DNA from: Salminus brasiliensis
Taxonomy: Eukaryota; Chordata; Actinopteri; Characiformes; Bryconidae
Assembly: GCF_030463535.1 (NCBI RefSeq)
Contig: NC_132894.1
Location: 15,769,433 to 15,833,432, forward strand
Reading direction: 5' to 3'
Length of the DNA stretch: 64,000 nucleotides
The notes under the pieces are model-generated. The model did not search any database, was not told the DNA's origin, and worked only from the letters and a program-made list of their open reading frames with translations. Below, piece by piece: positions 35,501 through 48,702 of this stretch; within the stretch, counting starts at the first letter, position 1, and each line of letters starts with the position of its first letter. The translations under genes were made by a program, and so were the position numbers.

Positions 35501-38500
35501 GAGTTCATGGTCGACTCAATGACTCCAAGGTCCCCAAGGTCGAGCCTAACTCATCACCCCTCCACCACCATGATTGACAGTTGGTATGAAGCATATGTAT
35601 CAGTTTTGATATGCTATAGCCAGACATCTCCGCTTCGCTCTTGTCTTTCCAAAGGACATTGTTCTTGTCTTGTGGTTTGTTCAGATGCAACTTTTCAAAC
35701 TTAAGCTGTGCTGCCATGTTCTTTCTCCTGTCAACCCTTCCAAACAAGGCATACTTGTTCAGTCCTTTTCTACTTGTACTGTCATGAACTTGCACATTTA
35801 ACATGCTAACTGAGGCCTGTCGAGTCTGAGATATAGCTCTTGGGGGTTTTGCAATTTCTCTGAGCATTACATGGTCTGACCTTGGAGTGAATTTGCCCGG
35901 ACGTCCACTCCTAAGAAGGTTTGCAGCTGTCTTGAATGCTTTTTACTTGTGAATGATCTTTCTCACTGTAGAATGATGGACTTCAGATTGATGGGCAGCA
36001 ACAGTTTCTTCTCTAAGGTCATGGTCAGACTTGCTGATGATCAATTAACCCCTAAAACACTTTTGGCCAGCCGACGGGCTGGAAGTGTTATTACAGACGT
36101 CTATCACCAAAGATTAGCCCCAGCAGTTTGTACAAAAGTGTGTAATAAGCCTTTCTGCGTTAAGGGGTTTGATTGATAAGAGCTTTTGATTTACAGAACC
36201 TGGCTGCTACTTAATCTCTTGTGTCCTATGGAAGCCTAGTTATAGCCTAGTTTTTGTTAGATAAATAACGACAGAATGTAATGCATCATGTGTTGTTAAT
36301 CTGAGGCTGTGTTTACATAATATCTACTTAATTTTAGGACCTTCTAAAGATCAGATGTTTTGTATAATGCCCTGATATGACAAACCATAGTTTTTCACAT
36401 GACTGTATATTGAGTGATCACAAGAGCAAGATTCACCTAATTAGAAAGAAATCATGGATTAGGCTTTCCTTTATGATCAAAAATCAAAGTCTTGAGTGTT
36501 CATAAGTATTCAATACTTTTTAGAGCATCTTTGTAAATAGATTCCAGGTTCTAATGCAACAAAAAAGGAAGCATGTTTGCAAGTCGCTGCAAATGCACTT
36601 TCAGAAGAATGCAACGTGTCCCAAAACAAGATATAGAACAAGCATTTTGGTTCTATAAAGAAGGTGTGAAGCGGTGTAGAAAATAACAATATATCGAGGT
36701 ATCACAATATGTTTTGCAATACTGTAACGAGTCTCTAAAACACAGGATTCATTTAGAATTAGTAGTTTAAAATGTAATTGCCAGTGTGTAAGCCCTGTAT
36801 CGCCAGGTTATATGTAGACAGCCGTTAGACACCAATGGAATTTGGCCTCTGCCTACACACATAAACACTGGTGACCATACGCACACAGTGAGTGCACCGC
36901 CGCTGCTGCACCCAGAGAGCAGAGAGGGTTAAGGGCATTGCTTAAGGGCCCAACAGTGGCAGCTTGCCGAGTCTGGGTATCAAACCCAGTTACAACCCAG
37001 TGCTCTAATCACTAAGCCAGCACTATCTCCACACTGTATGTGTGAAGAACCTTTTAAAGGTTTATAGACATCAATAGAAAGGTTCTTTATCAGTTGACAC
37101 ATTCATCTCACTCAAATTTGTTCTTTTATGGCATCGCTCAAAGAACCATTTGTAAACAACACAGTTCAGTATAGTTTATACCCAGTAGGAGGAAGCTTAT
37201 AACTAGTACATAGATTTAGCTTGGAGGAAGGATCTTTTTCCGTTTGGTTTTATCTTCCATGTGTCTCCGTCTTGATAACTGGGGAGCTTGTTCAAATGCC
37301 AATGTGGCAGGAGAGTGATAACAAGCACAGGAAGATAGGACGCTGCATCCTGCTACACTGCTGCACACTTGATCATATCTGAAGCATGCTAGTTTCGCCA
37401 CGGCATTGTAGTAAGAGAAAAATCATGCTAGACATAACTGAAGTGGTGAAGTTTAAACAGTACAAAGTATTGCCTTACATTTTCGGTGGCTGTGTGTGAA
37501 CATTTATAATTCATAAGCAAGCTTAGTTAGCTAACACCTATAACATTACATTTTGTTCTGTGTTCAAAAATAATCTCAAAAAGGATAAAGATTCTCATAG
37601 AGAATGTCCTCTTTTTTTTTTGCAGAGACACAGCAGACCTTGCACAGAGGCGTTCCAGGAAAGAAGGGAATGAGTACAGACTCAACAAGAATCGCAGGAC
37701 ACACGTGCCCACTGCCATGCCAGGTACACACAAGAGCCACAAAGAGCCACTATTAACAACAACAGTTGTTTTAAATAGCCATTCCCAGTCGTTCATAGAT
37801 TATTTAGCCTGTGTAGTAACACTGTAATATGTCCAAATGTTTGTGGACACCCCTTCTAATTAATACATTCAGTGCATGGCTGACACAGAGCTTGTCTAGT
37901 CCTTGCAGAGCAGTATTGTCAATAGAACAGGACTCTCTGAAGCAGATAAACATGAACCTATTGGCACCATGCCTAATGCCAGGCGTGGGCATTGAGCTGG
38001 AATGAGATGGGGTGGTGATCATCCAGCATCCTGAGCTGGCTAACGCTCTTGCTGCTCAATGCAGTCAAAATGTAGTAGAAAGCCTTCCCTGGACAGTAGA
38101 GACAGTTACTCCAACACAAGCAAGATAAATGTTTTGGTTTTTTTAATACCTTGCTTTCAGAACACGCAGTTGTCCACATAATTTTGTCTGTGTAGTGTGT
38201 GTGTATATATATGTTGAAGTGATTGTCCATATTATTTTTATTAAGTTCAATTTAGATTACATTTTTGGGCACTAGCTACACAGGGCCCTGGGAACATTGG
38301 ATCTTGGATTCTTACTTTCTTACATTTATCTGAATGTCTTTTGACATTGCCTCAAATGTGCCCTAACAGTAAACCATCTGTTAACCATCTAAAGTGGGAC
38401 CGAAATAGCATTTTACACACATTATTCTGCTTTGCATCTTATTCAAAATTTCTGTAACACCGTCTCTGGATTTAGGTAATGGAGCGTCCCACACGGTGTT

Positions 38501-38804
38501 GGTTTCTGGTCAATGGTCAGAGCAGTGGCGCTAAATGCAAAACTTCTGATCTGTGCTTTGGCAGCAGGGCCTTGTTTCAGCAGCTGGCAGCAGTGTTGAG
38601 CGACAGTGGGCCGGCCTGTGCGAATCCAGCGTACCGCGGTAGGATCGCTAAATGCAGGCTCGCGGCCAGGCCTTTGGTGTTTGCAAACCGATACTCCACC
38701 CCACGTCAGCCTGGCCCTTCGAACGTCACCCACATGGTGGCAGGTCTCAATCACACACATGCCCTCGCTGACCCTTCCACACTTCCCTGGCCTCTCCCCT
38801 ATCG

Positions 38805-38836
<32 letters not shown>

Positions 38837-41800
38837 CCTCCATATAGCATCTGCAAGCTCTCAGATGAATCATAGAACACGGAGCACTACCCAGCCTTTG
38901 GGTTTAATCATGTTTTTAAAACAGCACTCTAGAAATAGCAGGGCATAAATTCCATCCCAAAATAAAATGTGGTTAAGTCTCTTACTCCAGACTGTAATCC
39001 ATGCCTGGGGCAGTGTTAAGACTTTTGCTTATCTGGTTAGGTTTTGATTAAAGAATGCACGATTGCTCGTTAAGTTAGCTACGTAAAAATGCCACATAGA
39101 GACTCTGCACAGAGCAGTTCTCATGGAAGGCTCATCTTCCCCTAAGGCTACTGGCATCTGCTCTAATCAGCTCATGCTGAACACACTGGTAGAGAGCTAT
39201 TAGCAACTGTATGTGGCTGTCGTTCTCCGTGTCTGTGGATCTGAGTGCATCTCTGTGCACTGAATATGTAATGGATTGAATTGACCATAGTCAAAGGTAA
39301 ACATCCTTTCCACATGAATTAAATATATCACTTCAATCCATTTACTGCCAAAGGTGAGTTAACATAATAATCAAATTTGGTCAGTGTATTATATTTTACT
39401 CCAATAATGGAAATTATGCCTATATTCTCATAAGATCAAAGTGCTATTATGAGATCATTTGTGCTATTCTCATATTGTGCAAAGTGCTAGTCTCATAAGA
39501 TCAAAGTGCAAGTATACACAAGTTTTGAATTTCATGTGATTTACTTCACCCCCTGTGTAGAAGAGGAAATGAGGGTGGTGGTGGTGGTGGGGTTGCTCTC
39601 TGAAGAACAATGCCACCGCCAATGTTCTGTAAAACCAAGCCATTTAGTATGTACAGCAGTGGTCACCATTCTTCCACCTGGAAATCAAGGTTTCATCTCC
39701 ATCCTTCCCCTAATCAGGCAATTCTGAAGGCAGTAATTACATGGATTGGAGCTATAATCTGCAGAAGGGTCGTTCTTCATGTAGATCACTGACATACAGG
39801 ATGATGGGGCATAGGCCAATGCACAGTGACCAGGAATAAATTGGAAATTGAGCTTTTTTTTAAAGCACAAAAAAGAAAACCTTATGAATAGGGAAATGTA
39901 TGGGGAAAGAAGCCACTCAGGTAAAGCCATGTGTTTACAAAATGTATGTATTTTCAACAAGATATTAGAAAAGACAAATTACAGTAAAATAAACGTTTTC
40001 CTGTTTATTAATTATTCATTTAATCAAATCCTAATGCAAAAAAAGCCAACCTTTAATTAGCAAATCAGGCTGGAGGCATGTCACCATTTGTAATTAGGAA
40101 CTGTTAGCTGAATGAAAGTTCCCAGCTTTATTAATTCTCTGACTCTCCATACCTTGTACTCATCAAACATGTGCTCCTCTAAGCAGCTGTCTAAAGATCT
40201 GAAAATGAAAGCAGTCGATGCCCACAAGGCAGAGGAAGGCTATATGAAAGCAGCCAGGGTGGACTGGGAAACTGTGAAGCTCATGATAAGACCAAGAAAA
40301 CTCTCAGAGAGGACTGTACGTATGCTGGTGAGAGCAATCAAACCCCCCATATGACCTGCAAGAACCTGCATAAATGTTTAGCTGAGTCAAGCAGGTTGTG
40401 CACTGTCCCATAGTACAGAATTACTTACACAAAAATATTGTTCATGTAGGAGTCAGAAGAAGGTCGGTATAAAGGTATGAAAAGAAGACCTTGCCAGCTG
40501 TGAAGCTTAGGGTGGATCTATCATGCTTTTGTACTGTCTTGCTTGCTGTCTGGCATGATTAGAGACAGAAACGGATTCCACCACATACCAGCAAATTCTG
40601 CATACAAATGTCAAAACATTTGTTAAAATGCTGAAGCTGATGAGCTGATGGCTTCTACAACAGCAGGATAACGATCTAAAAGATGCATAAAATACCATGA
40701 CTACGTGAAGAAACTGGACAAACTGAATTTTTTGGAATGGCCTTCACAGTCTCCTGACCTGAACAGCATATAAACATGCAGATAGACTTTAAACAGGCTG
40801 TTTAAGAAATACAAGAAGGCCTGCAAATGAGAGTGGTGGGGGTGCAGCTACAAGATCTGAAAGACTTTTAGCTGCCAAAAAAAACAAAAACATTTGCAAC
40901 CTGTAATTTCTCCCAAAGACGGTGTTGCTAAGCACCGAGTCTGCAAGGTGCCCCAATGAATGCTGGAACAAAGCAGCTTCACAGAGACCCAGGTCTGAGC
41001 CTTTTTTGAGCAAGCCAGTGAAGGGCGACAGTGGCGTGGTAAAACTCCCTCAGATCGAGACTGGTCGACACCGGATAGTGGAACAAATAACCCGAACAAC
41101 AAGAAAAAGAAAATAGTGAAGAAAAAACAATAGTGAATTAAGAGCTGTGGCAAATGTGACATCAAGCCATAGTGATGAAAATGTATGTAAAAATGTGTCC
41201 AAGCAGGTAAACGGGGACAGAACAGTTAGAACAGGGAAACAGGGAAAACAGAAAGGAAGAGAAAACACAGGGGTCAGGGAGGAGCGCTGCAAAATTAGGG
41301 GGTAACCGTGCATTGGGATTTGCTGAACGTGTTGTGCTACACATTTAAAAATGACAAAATGACAAAATGTCATTAAGCCGAAGGTGACCAAACATTTTAC
41401 ATAATACAAATGGTGATAAAAAAGGTAAGTAAATGTAAGTAAACCTGCGCTTAAAGGAATGGCAAGGGACACACTTGGGCGTGATTTTCCCTCGCGTTGC
41501 GATAGCGAAGACACAGGCTGACAGGCTCTAAATCAAGCTGTGCGTTGCGCAGTTCACGACTCGCCTAAAAATCACTAAAACAGGTCCCCTTACCTTACTG
41601 ACCCAAACGTATTACACTCTGCACAAATTAATTAATTAAAACTACTTAATAACAATCCATATATTACTATTATTTAAAATAAATACCTCATCTGACCCCC
41701 AACTGTTTCTAGAGGGAAAACGTCTCAGTGCCATTCATTCAGAATTGAATAAGTAGTTTTATGCTAGAATTAGCATAGCCTGTTCAGTAAATGTGTTGCT

Positions 41801-42063
41801 TTGTTTACTGTGGCGTGCTCACAACTCCTCATGCTTTGTGGCTGTGCATCTCAGGGCCTTACTACAACCCCCGGCCAAGGCAGCGCATCCCACGGGATCT
41901 GGCCATGTGTGTGACGCCCAGCGGCCAGTTCTACTGCTCCATGTGCAACTCCGGGGCTAGCGAGGAAGCCGACTTCCGCCTGCACTTGGAAAGCAAACAG
42001 CACAAAAGCAAAGTTTCCGAACAGCGCTACCGCAGTGAGATGGAGAATCTGGGATACACCTAG
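32257..42063 (+). CDS. zmat3: zinc finger matrin-type protein 3 (WIG1), five exons
   Basis: ZMAT3/WIG1 is a p53-induced nuclear RNA-binding protein that binds dsRNA and AU-rich or intronic mRNA elements and affects stability and splicing. Spliced CDS from the conserved-position start: 32257-32577, 33429-33575, 33831-33997, 37626-37723 and 41855-42063, giving 313 aa (human 289). Seen: a Pro-rich N-terminus (about 1-75) and three U1-type C2H2 fingers with identical spacing, C89-C92-H105-H111, C174-C177-H190-H196 and C272-C275-H288-H294. The C-terminus KVSEQRYRSEMENLGYT matches human almost fully. All introns are GT-AG with matching phases. If exon 1 is translated (from 29839) the protein would be 364 aa. 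The start at 32257 has a poor Kozak context. Family identity is certain; the N-terminus is not. Confidence 0.95.
32578..33428 (+). other. zmat3: zmat3 intron between finger 1 halves
   Basis: About 850 bp, AT-rich. I see no repeat or exon in it. Confidence 0.7.
33429..33575 (+). CDS. zmat3: zmat3 exon, end of finger 1 and linker
   Basis: 49 residues beginning GKNHSKKLRNFYAG (second His of finger 1), then a Pro/Ser/Thr/Ala-rich linker ending AAKQ at gtaaaa. Acceptor ctcttccag. Confidence 0.93.
33831..33997 (+). CDS. zmat3: zmat3 exon, finger 2
   Basis: Encodes PPFKGPSRVILATENDYC, then the second finger and HYQGKNHAKRLRLAEAQ. It ends in phase 2 at gtgagt. Base composition is notably GC-rich relative to its flanks. 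Confidence 0.95.
34070..36530 (-). mobile_element. Degenerate Tc1/mariner-like transposon in a zmat3 intron
   Basis: On the minus strand at about 35420-36020 there is decayed Tc1-type transposase: a helix-turn-helix part (AANLLRSGRPGKF), an open segment at 35505-35867 (LREIAKPPRAISQTR; ALFGRVDRRKNMAAQLKFE) and NVLWKDKSE at the place of the family's LWTDES. Frameshifts break the remainder. The ends resemble the teleost element with a gtattca(a)cccctt type terminus (ttgttgcattacaacctgga near 34115-34135). A piggyBac-like insert at 34301-34939 interrupts it. Confidence 0.75.
34301..34939. mobile_element. piggyBac-like MITE flanked by TTAA
   Basis: TTAA is present at both borders (34301-34304, 34936-34939). 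The terminal inverted repeats are ccctctggtgtcta on the left and, read in reverse, ccctctggagtcta on the right (one mismatch in 14). A 12-bp subterminal palindrome cgcaccggtgcg lies near the left end. The element is about 631 bp and non-coding. TTAA targeting is diagnostic of piggyBac. Confidence 0.8.
36870..37025 (-). mobile_element. tRNA-like SINE fragment in a zmat3 intron
   Basis: On the minus strand gggtttgataccc resembles a Pol III B-box. It is followed by sequence ending in a block typical of a dispersed teleost repeat (gcccttaagcaatgccctt). Fragment only. Confidence 0.45.
37626..37723 (+). CDS. zmat3: zmat3 exon, basic linker
   Basis: 98-nt exon with a strongly basic linker (AQRRSRKEGNEYRLNKNRR), the region matching human GQRRARKEGNEF. 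It follows a T-run acceptor (ttttttgcag) and ends at gtacac. Confidence 0.92.
37828..38130 (+). mobile_element. Internally deleted DNA transposon fragment
   Basis: Starts atgtccaaatgtttgtggac, then blocks gcttgtctagtcc and gcctaatgccaggcgtggg, which I recognise as a very common otophysan/teleost dispersed element. No intact transposase. It sits just after the zmat3 exon at 37626-37723. Confidence 0.55.
38806..38833 (+). repeat. (CA)n microsatellite
   Basis: CA run in the last zmat3 intron. Confidence 0.9.
40080..40930 (+). mobile_element. Degenerate Tc1/mariner-like transposon in the last zmat3 intron
   Basis: Plus-strand fragments of a Tc1-like transposase: SKQLSKDLKMKAVDAHKAEE with GYMKAARV (40170-40260), and a late segment EWPSQSPDLNS (about 40734-40767), the signature around the family's conserved WP-x-QSPDLNPIE. 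Stops and frameshifts throughout. No intact ORF. Confidence 0.75.
41855..42063 (+). CDS. zmat3: zmat3 last coding exon, finger 3
   Basis: Encodes GPYYNPRPRQRIPRDLAMC, the third finger (FYCSMC through HLESKQH) and the conserved C-terminus, then TAG. Acceptor gcatctcag. Confidence 0.97.
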
Positions 42064-45000
42064 AAGGCCATCAGCAAAAGAAGGCAATACTGAACAGGGA
42101 ATCATCCATGTAATTCTCCAAGTGCCCAATATTGGCTTTGGTACGGAAGAAGAAGAAGAGGAAAAAAAAAACAACCCCAACATTGTCTGAATTGTGTGCT
42201 TTCACTGAACCAGTCTCATAGACTTTGCACAGAATGTGAAAACAGTTGAACGAAAGCTACCTCTTGCAGAATTACAGGTGATTTTAGTGTCAGATTGTGC
42301 AGCTTCCTTTGGGGAAACATGGTTGAAGGTTGAGGATCTTTTATGGTACACAAGGAGCTGTGTTTGCTCCGACAATGTGACGAGGCACTTTTATTCATGA
42401 AGAAGGCAGGTGGTCTCAGAATTGATATCTAGGATCAGTTTGCCTTCATTATGATCTGACTTATATCAAGATATATTAAAAAAAGGTACGAATCCTAGAT
42501 AAGCTTATGAGAACTCATCAACCCAAGAAGGCCAGTAGAGTTCCTGGTTCAGCTGTTTTTTGATAGTACTTTATGCTAGGAATATTTCATTCTTTCATCT
42601 ATTTCTTTAGACATGTTTTGTATAGGTGGTTTGGTGTAGTATTGTGGACTGTTTCTTTTTCGTTTATTGTTACCTAACACCAAAAGTGGTTCTTCTACAG
42701 CATCGCTCTTCTAAAGCAGTGGATCCCAGGGTCCAACTTGCCTAACCCATCACATGAGGAGCTTGTCAGTAAGTTGAATTAGTGCTTAGTGTGGCGTTCC
42801 TACAACTGGGATTGGGAACCCCTGCTCTAATGAATCCTCTTTGGCACTTTTATTTTGAGGGGGGGGGGTTAGGCTACTTCATATTCCTACAATCCAATGC
42901 CTCAAAAACAGAAAGGCTAGGAGCAAACCTCTAGCTCACTGCTAGCTGCAGTTTCACTGTGTTACTTCAGGAATAGGAGCTGAGTGCCGAAACCCAGAGC
43001 ACTTTCTGAAGAGATTAGCGCTAGCATATCGACTAGGCCTCAGGTTAGCAGGTTAAATAGTGCTGCAGGCTTCTAAAGGACCTGCTGAATGTACTGTGAC
43101 TGCGATGACAATAATCTTTTTTTTTCTTTCCTTCACTAGTTTTGCACAAGTGTGTTGTAAATGCAGTCAGAAGTATTCACACCTGCAGCCACTGTCCAGT
43201 TCATATGCCTAGCTGGTATGCACCCCAGAAAAAGACGAGAAACGCTTTGTCTTTTTGCTCTCAGTCCACAGACTGCTGTTCATCATGCAGCCCCTGTAGT
43301 TTTTCCCCATAGCAAGCTTTCACTTTCTCCCAGTGCAGAAAAGCTCAGGGGAACCCAAAGCAGAGCTATTTTTAAAAAAAAAAGGTGACTTTGGGTCAGT
43401 CCCTCTGCGCGCCCCTACCTCAAACGTGAATGGTTCTTCTTCTGAAAAAGTAGTCCACAGACTACCTTCAGTAGTTTTCTTAGCTAAGACAGAGTGAAAT
43501 TAGCAAGCCCACCTCAATTTAATGGAAAATGTAATGTAATACATATAATATATATTGACAAAACATAAATATATTTAAACATTTGTAATTTTTTGTAAGT
43601 ATTTGCAGAGATGGAACTAAGAACTAAGAAAGTTAAATTTTTGTTTTAGCTATTTTTTCTAAGGCCACTTATGTGTCTTGGCTCAGTATGTGTTTAGTTT
43701 TGTGAAGGAAGAAGTTTCCGTTTTAATTTCACTGTATTTTGTAGCTAATTCTATGTGTACAAACCTGTTTACATTCACAGAGTAATATAGATATTGATAA
43801 TATTTTATCAAGGGTATTTGCAATATGGAAGACTGTCGGTATGCCCCCCTACTATAATAACACTCTAGCCATTCCAGTTTTTGTCTGCCTCTGAATTCTG
43901 CCCCTTTTCACTGTTTAATCAATCCTCAATAACCTGCATTGATCCCTGTAGAAACACCTCTTTGCTCTGCGTATCAGTAAATGTGTATATTTAGAAATGA
44001 TGTGAGCATGATAACATTACTACCGTCGAGTATTTTGTAACGAGAGGACAGTGAGGACCGTGCACTACAAGAGAGGGAGGGGGATCAATTTCTCAAGAGC
44101 ATTTGCACTTGTTTAAGAAGGGGGAGAGGAAACATACGATGGTGGACAGTTTATTTATTTATTTGTTTTATCATTTTAGTTTTCATTTTTATGTGATCCT
44201 AATCAAATGTTTACAGTGGGAATATTACAGGCCGTCTTTGTCCCATATTACTCTACATGGTTCGCTCCACCATAATGAGATATTTGAGGACAAGCATAGC
44301 TTGTTCCTAGCTTACTACTACAGACTACTAAACTAATACTCTGGGTTTTTTTTTTTTTTTTTTCTGTTGCTGCACTAATATAGTTGTATGGAGTTTGATC
44401 CCATATTAGACTGAGAACTGCTTATTTGTGTGCCTCTGATTCGAAGCACATTTCTTATGGAAGTTCTGTGTTCAGCGTTCAGCTCGTTTACAGTCATTTT
44501 ACATACTGTAGTTGTTGTTTTCCAACCCCCATTAATGTTGGTTCTCCTGTATGCACTTATGAGGGTTTTTTTTTAGCTCTGCTTTGTTGCTGCTAAAAAA
44601 AAAAAAACTCTGGAGTGTGATTAGGTTGCGTAGTTTTGGTCAGGCCCTTGTAATGGAATACTTAATTAGTTGACCGTTGTTTGACAGTTTCAAATCACTT
44701 GCCATAATAATAATTATTGGATGCTGTTTATAATATTCCTTGTCCAGTTATCTGCCTTGAGATTGAATCACCACCCATGTTGATACTGTACTACACTGTG
44801 TCATGTCATATCTCATATCGGTGAGAATTACAAGGTTGCTGCATTTATCATGTTTTTGTAAACATACTATTTCCAGTAGAATATGGATACTTTACAAAGT
44901 GGAAAATTCCAGTATCATGACATCACCGTCACCATCATGAGTTTTATTATAACTTTTATTCACAATTATAGCATCATTCAAATGCAAGTTATTAATATCC

Positions 45001-45900
45001 TACCAGAATCAGTGCATATTTGCAGCAAACTTGCAGTTTAATATCACTGAAATCAGTGACTTCAAACTTCTGAATGGTGGTATTCTACAGTGTGCCCTTG
45101 GTAATCCTCAGACCTCTGTTTTGAGGCATTCATGCTTGCTAAATGAGGCAGAGCAGCTTTCAGATGTAAGGGATTCAGACGGAACATGTCGCTGGCGGCT
45201 GTGGGTCGGCGTTGATTGGAGCTCCACGGGTCGGCAGGCGGGGCGTTTCCTGTTGTGAGCAGGAGCAGCGGCGCACATGTCCGCTGTGTGGGCAGGAAGC
45301 GGTGACCCTGTGTCCAAACTGGCCTTCCCCACGGAGGCCGGGCCATCTCCAGAGAGAGAGTGCTATCCACAGACAAGCCGATCTGGCTTCTCCCAGCCAA
45401 AACCAACATACACTACCACCAGGCTCCTGCTCGTTGTTCACCCTTGCAACAGAGTGATCGAAGGCTTTCCTTTGCCTTCTTTGTTTTCTGTGAAGTCTTT
45501 GTGGAGACGCTGATGTTTTTTCTGAAGGGGTTTCGAGTTTGTTTTATTTTGAGACCAGTCAAAATAAGATCTAACTGTAGTGCCTTCTGAAACCACATTT
45601 TCATTTCATGGATGCCTTTGGGAACGGCGTCAGAGCGATATTTGGGTTGTTGTTCGTCGAAGGCTGGAATGGTCATGGTGCAATATGTGGCAATATTTGA
45701 TTTTATTCTGTTTTATTAAAAAAATTTGTAAATGTTATATGAACTCATTTGAAGAGAAAATACTACAATGTAATGAATGTACTGTATGAAGAAGAGTGGA
45801 TTATATAACTTCACTGGAGAGAGACTGCTGAGGAAAATGGTTTATTTTGAAGGTGTTATCATATATGAACAAATGTTTCATTAAAAGGGGATTACTTTAG
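42064..45900 (+). other. zmat3: Probable 3'UTR of zmat3
   Basis: Non-coding sequence after the zmat3 stop, with no recognisable transposon over about 3.8 kb. A plausible polyadenylation signal ATTAAA at 45880-45885 may end the longest form. ZMAT3 mRNAs in mammals also carry very long 3'UTRs. Homopolymers (T-run 44347-44363, A-run 44596-44607) are present. Confidence 0.45.
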
Positions 45901-46829
45901 AGCTTTGTCGTAGTCATTTTTGCATGTGTGAACATGCATATTGCTCATAACCACCCGCCCATCAGAGGCTTCAAGCATCAAAACAAGCCACCTGAAGGTC
46001 AGAGAGGCATTTATAACTTTAGGCCATGGCACATGGAGTCTCCTCCAACTGTTCATAAACAGAGCACAAAATGTTTTGGGCTAAAATAATATCATTATGA
46101 ACTCATGCTATGGTTAGCAGCCCCACCCATAGTGCGCCTGTGAGATTCCAGGCAGGCCATGGTGAGTGGGCCGCATTGTATAAGGAGGAGTCAGCTGACA
46201 AACTTGTGTGCCTCTCTGTTTATTGAGTGTTGTACTGACTGAACCCTGCAGACTGCAGCAGTGCGAATAGTCACTAGCAGCATCTAATGAGCTGACAGTT
46301 GTGCGAGAGGGTTTCTTCAGAAAAAGTCAGCTGAAACGGACAGTGCAGCCTTTAATTCTCTATGGCTTCCAAGCTGGAAGTTGAGCAGTTGAGCAGAGGC
46401 CAGTTCTTCTTGTAACGGTTAATGACTTGGGCAGACGCTGCTCCAACATCAAAACCAAAACCTTAACTACCAGAAGCCATTGCTGTAGTTTAAGCGTCCG
46501 GCTTGCGGTTTGAATTTGGGCTTCTTCAAATGAGCGTACCCTAACAGTTAAGACAGATGTTAGCATGCCAGATATGGGTGAGTCAGGTATGATAAACAAC
46601 CTGTGATGTATCCAGCTACGGAAACATTTAGAAGGTTCTCTCTTTTTTTTTTTTTTGGATGACGTCACAAAAACTGTATTTACATGTCTACGCATTTAGC
46701 TTACTGTGGTTTATGTGTCAGCCTGGACTACTTTTTGGGACCCCAGTTTTCTCTCTGGTCCATAAACCTGTATTCATTAACCAACCATTTCACAACATCT
46801 CATTTACACAACATTTTTTTCATATTAAT

Positions 46830-47140
46830 TCATTTATCTTCTTATCAGAGAGTACCTGCAATCATCGGGCACGAGAGCCAAGCCGTCACAGGGTCCGACA
46901 TACACTCATTCATTCACACAGTCACTCCTATAGGGGCAATTTAGCATAGCCTGCCACAGTTCACCTACCATGTGTTTTTGGAGGTGGAAGGAAACCAGAG
47001 TACCTGGAAAACAAAAGAAAAAGAAACAAAAAACACACAGACACAGGAAGAACACATCACACTCCTCTCACACAGTGACTGGACTGAGGATTGAACCCAC
47101 AGCCCCAGGCCTCTGGATCACACCTCTGGACACACACTCT
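46830..47140 (-). mobile_element. Dispersed teleost SINE-like repeat
   Basis: Reads on the minus strand as ggggctgtgggttcaatcct (B-box-like), then sequence including aggggcaatttagc (in plus-strand form) shared with 50618-50935, which is another copy in the opposite orientation. A tRNA-derived SINE family is likely. Confidence 0.55.
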
Positions 47141-48607
47141 GCCCCCTTTAGAAATAAACAGGCTATATTTTTGTTGTTTGGTTTGATTAGGCTTTAGATC
47201 AGGTCTTAGTTTCCGTGCTTGGATTATTTGGACTGCCAGTGAATGGTACATCTCGGAACATTAATGATGCTCACAAACTACTTTTAATGTTTGCCATTAA
47301 AATGTACCTTTTAAATGGAACTTTTTGAATCTTGTGACGTTTCAGAGCTTCAGTAACAATAACACTGTAAGATGACTCTTCACCACTAAGTGTTGAAGGG
47401 GGAACGGAATGGCTGTTTGTTCTCTGTGACATGATCTGTCCTGTCAGCGGTTTTCAATGTTGCCATCTGCTTCCTTATTTATGTTTTTTCCCTTTTTTTC
47501 CTTTTTTTTTTAAACATTTCATCTCCGCTGCTTATCGGTCCATCAAGTTTAATTCCAGTCCCGTCCATCAGTACAATTGTGCCCCTAAAAATACATAAAA
47601 TAATATATTAAAACTAATTACTTAAGATAAGTGGAGATTTGGGGGTAAAAAACATCACATTATATAGGGGCATAGACAGTATATTTGTACATAATTGACA
47701 GGTTTTTATCCACTGGTAAGCATGTAGGAAGACATGGTTCTAAACCTGGGATAATTAAAAATGTAATATTATATTTGCATGCGTATTTGTGTTATTCATA
47801 AGTTATTTTTTCACACTTCAGTTTTCTCTTTCACACATCCAAAAAATAAGGTATTCAATTAATGAGCATACCCAATAAGTGGCATGAGTTATTTTTAAAT
47901 TAGCTCAGCTTACTACCAGGTTTTTATTTTTCAGTTTCTTTGTCTGCAGGGATATCTTATTGAGTCATTCGATTTTTCATAGTGAAAATTGTTATAGATT
48001 AAAAGTTTAAAAATAATGGTTCAAGTGGATAAAAAATGACTACAAAAGTTGCATTAATTAAATACATTACTAATAATTGTGTTAATGTTATGTTTTAGTC
48101 ATGTATAAAATGAGTCAGGCATTTTCTATTTAGGTCCAGAAGGGCCAGTGTCCAGCAGTTTGGTGATTTCTCTTAAATTAAACCTTTAGACTAAACCCTA
48201 GAAACTAACAGACTAGCTGAATCAGCTGTGTTTGAGCAGGAAAATCATCTGTGTTGGACTCCGGGCCTCCAGGACCAGAAAGAAAGAAGCCTGGCGTACA
48301 TTTGAACTCAGTGCATGACTTCTTCAGTGTGGCAGCTAATGGATTGCTGAAGGGGACAGCAGAGGGAGCCAGATCATTGCATTAGTAGCCCATGTAGACC
48401 TGTCTAGCCATGTGTGACACTCCATTGCCAGAATCAAACACAGTCCTCCCTGATGAGAAATCCTTCTCTGATTGGACACTCCTGCAAACGTCCAAACTGT
48501 TTCATTTTCTACATAGTGTGCTACTAGTGTGAGACTCATTTGTTGTGTGTGCATCACAACAAATCCCCTCTTTCCACATTGATTTGTTAGGTCAAGCATT
48601 TATTGGC

Positions 48608-48614
48608 ACCCTCC

Positions 48615-48702
<88 letters not shown>

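Noticed and set aside
41050-41514. 154-codon minus-strand frame in the last zmat3 intron
   Set aside because: Hydrophobic, phenylalanine-rich translation of A-rich plus-strand DNA. No homology recognised and it partly overlaps the end of a Tc1 remnant.
45062-45513. Several overlapping open frames on both strands near 45.1-45.5 kb
   Set aside because: A locally GC-richer part of the probable zmat3 3'UTR. Frames on both strands are open and none resembles a known protein or has splice signals.
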